Source: an uncultured Candidatus Melainabacteria bacterium
GTDB lineage: Bacteria > Cyanobacteriota > Vampirovibrionia > Gastranaerophilales > Gastranaerophilaceae
DNA: 8,550 bases
NCBI GenBank assembly: GCA_934693215.1
Contig: CAKUVB010000068.1
Span: 1 to 8,550, forward strand
Direction of reading: 5' to 3'
The translations under genes and the position numbers were made by a program. Of the stretch, positions 7,601 through 8,550 are shown piece after piece (within the stretch, counting starts at the first letter, position 1; each line of letters begins with the position of its first letter). Under the pieces are notes generated by a model. That model saw only the letters and a list, made by a program, of their open reading frames with translations. It was not told the origin of the DNA and made no database searches.

Positions 7601-8483
7601 TTTAGCAACATTACTATACGAAAGACAAAAAACCGGTGACATCGTTCAAGGTTTGCCTCGTGTAGAAGAACTTTTAGAAGGTCGTAAACCAAAAGATTGT
7701 GCTATTTTAGCAGAATACGATGGTGTTGCTGAAATCGAAATTGAGGACGAAGTTCCAAGATTATTCTTAGTTTCTGATGAAGAAGGTCGAAAAGAAATTA
7801 AATTTGCAATTGATGCAAGTATTGTTGTTCAAAACAAAGAAAAGATTACAAAAGGTCAACCTTTGACAAGTGGTCCTTTGAATCCACATGATGTAATTAG
7901 ACTTTGTGGTCCTGAAGCTGCTCAACAGTATCTTGTAGACGAAGTACAACGTGTATATCGTTCTCAAGGTGTAGAAATTGCAGATAAACACATTGAAATT
8001 ATCGTTAGACAAATGACTAAGAAAGTAAAAGTTCTTGAAGCTGGTGATACAAACTTGTTACCAGGTGAGCTTATCGAAGTTCAAACTTTTGAAAATGTAA
8101 ACAAAGAAGTTCGTGAAAATGGTGGTGAAGAAGCTACTTGCGAACATATGTTGTTAGGTATTACAAAAGCTTCATTGAACACAGAAAGCTTCATCTCAGC
8201 AGCATCATTCCAAGAAACAACAAGAATCTTGACTGAAGCTGCAGTAGACGGTAAGAAAGACTTGTTAAGAGGCTTGAAAGAAAACGTAATTATTGGTCGT
8301 TTGATACCTGCAGGTACTGGTTTCCATCACTTGAACTTCGCGAGCGAAGAAAAAGAAAGAGAAGCTCAAAGACGTGCAGCTGCTCAACGTAATCAAGCTA
8401 GAAAACCTGCAGCAATCCTTGAAGAAATTGAAGGAATGTTCGGTTCTCCTGATTTGATTTCAGATGATACAATTATTGAATAA
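4617..8483 (+). CDS. rpoC2: RNA polymerase beta' subunit, C-terminal part, with giant trigger-loop insertion
   Basis: C-terminal portion of split beta', 1288 residues, close to the roughly 1300 usual for cyanobacterial RpoC2. Residues align with E. coli beta' at a constant offset of 592 up to the trigger loop. The bridge helix is about 177-212 (including SGYLTRRLVDVAQD). The second zinc site is C222, C296, C303 and C306 (E. coli 814, 888, 895, 898). The first trigger-loop helix (GTQLTMRTFHTGG) contains M340, R341 and catalytic-loop H344 (E. coli 932, 933, 936). About 650 residues of insertion SI3 follow before the second trigger-loop helix at GLPRVEELLEGRKPK (from residue 1012). The conserved C-terminal core includes GITKASL (1181-1187) and GLKENVIIGRLIPAGTGF (1219-1236). 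The final 50 residues form a basic, alanine/arginine-rich stretch and then an acidic tail. The reading frame differs from that of rpoC1, so the split is not one in-frame stop. Confidence 0.97.
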   Translation: MENTYAHTKQIPEFINKQMDKGGLKNLLSQIYLEYGGAKTAELANTLKNLGYRYATKSGVTISIADLSVPATKKDLLKAAEEEIEKSTHRYLKGEITEVERYTKVIDTWSETTSKLTDQVVENFDRLNPVYMMAFSGARGNLSQVSQLVGMRGLMADAQGQIIDLPIKSNFKEGLSVTEYIISSYGARKGLVDTALKTADSGYLTRRLVDVAQDVIIRDADCGGDKFINMKPIMDGDNVIVPLIDRLLGRTVAEDIFDTDGKTLLVAKNTTMDRNDIKKISHLDLKELKVRSGLTCSLEYGVCQKCYGWAMTTQKLVDVGEAIGISAAQSIGEPGTQLTMRTFHTGGVFKGAGAMKTVETIEAGTVSSKLKTRELRTRHGDVVNVAIFEGDVEVKGAKFNKKYHIPAGAICHFTDGMEVKKGYKLAEFDPVSSGDGSRLTEKATKDITSDVSGEVYFEDFVVDEKKDRQGNVSRIANKSGIVWVIGGDVYNLPGGSKILVKDGQKVKEGEELAETMMICEHGGEVRYGADLVTEDVKIDGQKIKKIVQGKELTIVIASLIPSNATFEQTKKEQLWTVEETDEKYIVKAPVDTTVENGMVIAELVDDEYSVESSGEIRYLGVEVDDNQIITTPGNVVFIPEEIHQINKDATLKMVENGTFVTAGTEVVKDVYCHLDGIVEFKEFNDVIHEITIRPGEVHSLASINELKVEEGAVITKGTVIAEGIKAKETSIVTIMESDFDDLDIDDLDEEIDTTLGLEEDTLDEKPIQILVRPVQVLDIKPKNVSIKFDTSDELIDIVPVTQLQYKDGARVRNLDGAALTRTSLVLQMQGYLSHLKGLVELDKDNQLKIVVLETLIVRRELEGNSKMNQSLQTALLVENGAVIEPKTPVAKTEVLAINNGVASIKTTEGDIRRLLLHSEEFEQSVAIKGKATVKEGQFVKMDSILSDGGDVSPVSGKVVSVDKSGVVIRMGRPYLISPGTQLQVDAQSLVLRGDILATLLYERQKTGDIVQGLPRVEELLEGRKPKDCAILAEYDGVAEIEIEDEVPRLFLVSDEEGRKEIKFAIDASIVVQNKEKITKGQPLTSGPLNPHDVIRLCGPEAAQQYLVDEVQRVYRSQGVEIADKHIEIIVRQMTKKVKVLEAGDTNLLPGELIEVQTFENVNKEVRENGGEEATCEHMLLGITKASLNTESFISAASFQETTRILTEAAVDGKKDLLRGLKENVIIGRLIPAGTGFHHLNFASEEKEREAQRRAAAQRNQARKPAAILEEIEGMFGSPDLISDDTIIE
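5667..7625 (+). other. SI3 insertion within the RpoC2 trigger loop (protein-domain segment)
   Basis: This segment (RpoC2 residues about 351-1003, boundaries approximate) separates the two trigger-loop helices. E. coli has an insertion of about 188 residues at the same place; cyanobacteria have one of roughly 650, which is known to arch over towards sigma. Visible inside are at least eight short stretches of the pattern V-x-x-G-x-x-V-x-x-G-x-x-L/I-A, for example VKDGQKVKEGEELAE (500-514) and VEEGAVITKGTVIAE (708-722). These look like the hammerhead turns of sandwich-barrel hybrid motif folds, the fold known for this insertion. Fold assignment is by pattern only. Confidence 0.85.
6834..6860 (+). 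repeat. Two direct copies of a 12-bp unit in the acidic segment of SI3
   Basis: GATGATTTAGAT occurs at 6834-6845 and again at 6849-6860, separated by ATT, giving a 15-base period. It encodes DDLD-I-DDLD inside a 29-residue acidic segment of RpoC2 (residues 736-764, 16 of 29 Asp or Glu). The exact nucleotide identity suggests a small in-frame duplication, although only four codons are involved. Confidence 0.7.
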
Positions 8484-8508
8484 TCAATAAGATAAATATT
8501 AAAATGCC

Positions 8509-8540
8509 CGAGGTAATAATTTTTAACTCGTGTATTTTTT
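8509..8540 (+). terminator. Candidate intrinsic terminator after rpoC2
   Basis: CGAG (8509-8512) pairs with CTCG (8527-8530). After a G-A mismatch, TAA (8514-8516) pairs with TTA (8523-8525), closing a six-base loop. Six T residues follow at 8535-8540, four bases after the stem. The stem is short and interrupted, so it is weak by usual standards, but its position 26 bases after the rpoC2 stop supports the end of an operon. The same bases include an ATG at 8504 whose frame stays open to the window edge; I prefer the terminator reading. Confidence 0.45.
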
Positions 8541-8550
8541 ATGCAGAATT

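Noticed and set aside
7767..8012. Antisense open reading frame of 81 codons, Cys/Phe/Asn-rich
   Set aside because: Opposite the conserved C-terminal part of RpoC2; composition fits a shadow of AT-rich DNA rather than a protein.
8504..8550. Possible start of a further plus-strand gene (MPEVIIFNSC...)
   Set aside because: Only 15 codons are visible, no ribosome binding site precedes it, and it overlaps the candidate terminator. It does not resemble the start of rps2, the usual neighbour in plastids.

Overview
The window carries three consecutive plus-strand genes for the large subunits of bacterial RNA polymerase and little else: rpoB (its 5' end lies outside the window), rpoC1 and rpoC2. The beta' subunit, a single rpoC gene in most bacteria, is split here into an N-terminal gene (rpoC1, gamma subunit) and a C-terminal gene (rpoC2). 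The split falls where cyanobacteria and plastids have it, and RpoC2 carries a very large insertion in its trigger loop, as cyanobacterial RpoC2 does. The protein sequences also look cyanobacterial, for example around the rifampicin-binding region of RpoB.

The DNA is strongly AT-rich, with A/T-ending codons throughout, and intergenic gaps are very short. The most economical reading is a bacterium of the cyanobacterial phylum, plausibly an AT-rich non-photosynthetic lineage (Melainabacteria/Vampirovibrionia, for example gut Gastranaerophilales). The lineage assignment is inference. A plastid genome is the main alternative, but the rps2 start that usually follows plastid rpoC2 is not recognisable in the 67 bases left.

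Layout: 1-2859 is rpoB, 952 codons visible, with roughly 165 N-terminal residues missing by comparison with E. coli. A 10-base gap with a strong ribosome binding site overlapping the rpoB stop leads to rpoC1 (2870-4579). A 37-base AT-rich gap with a second ribosome binding site leads to rpoC2 (4617-8483). The last 67 bases hold a weak hairpin followed by six T residues, a candidate terminator for the operon. No tRNA, rRNA, CRISPR array, mobile element or promoter could be supported.

The three products assemble with alpha, omega and a sigma factor into one enzyme. RpoB supplies half of the catalytic cleft and the rifampicin pocket. RpoC1 supplies the first zinc site, the clamp helices that bind sigma, and the three catalytic aspartates. 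RpoC2 supplies the bridge helix, the trigger loop and the second zinc site. All key residues examined are intact. This is a housekeeping region; the points worth a second look are the trigger-loop insertion with its acidic segment, the short RpoC1, and a local shift in codon choice within rpoB.
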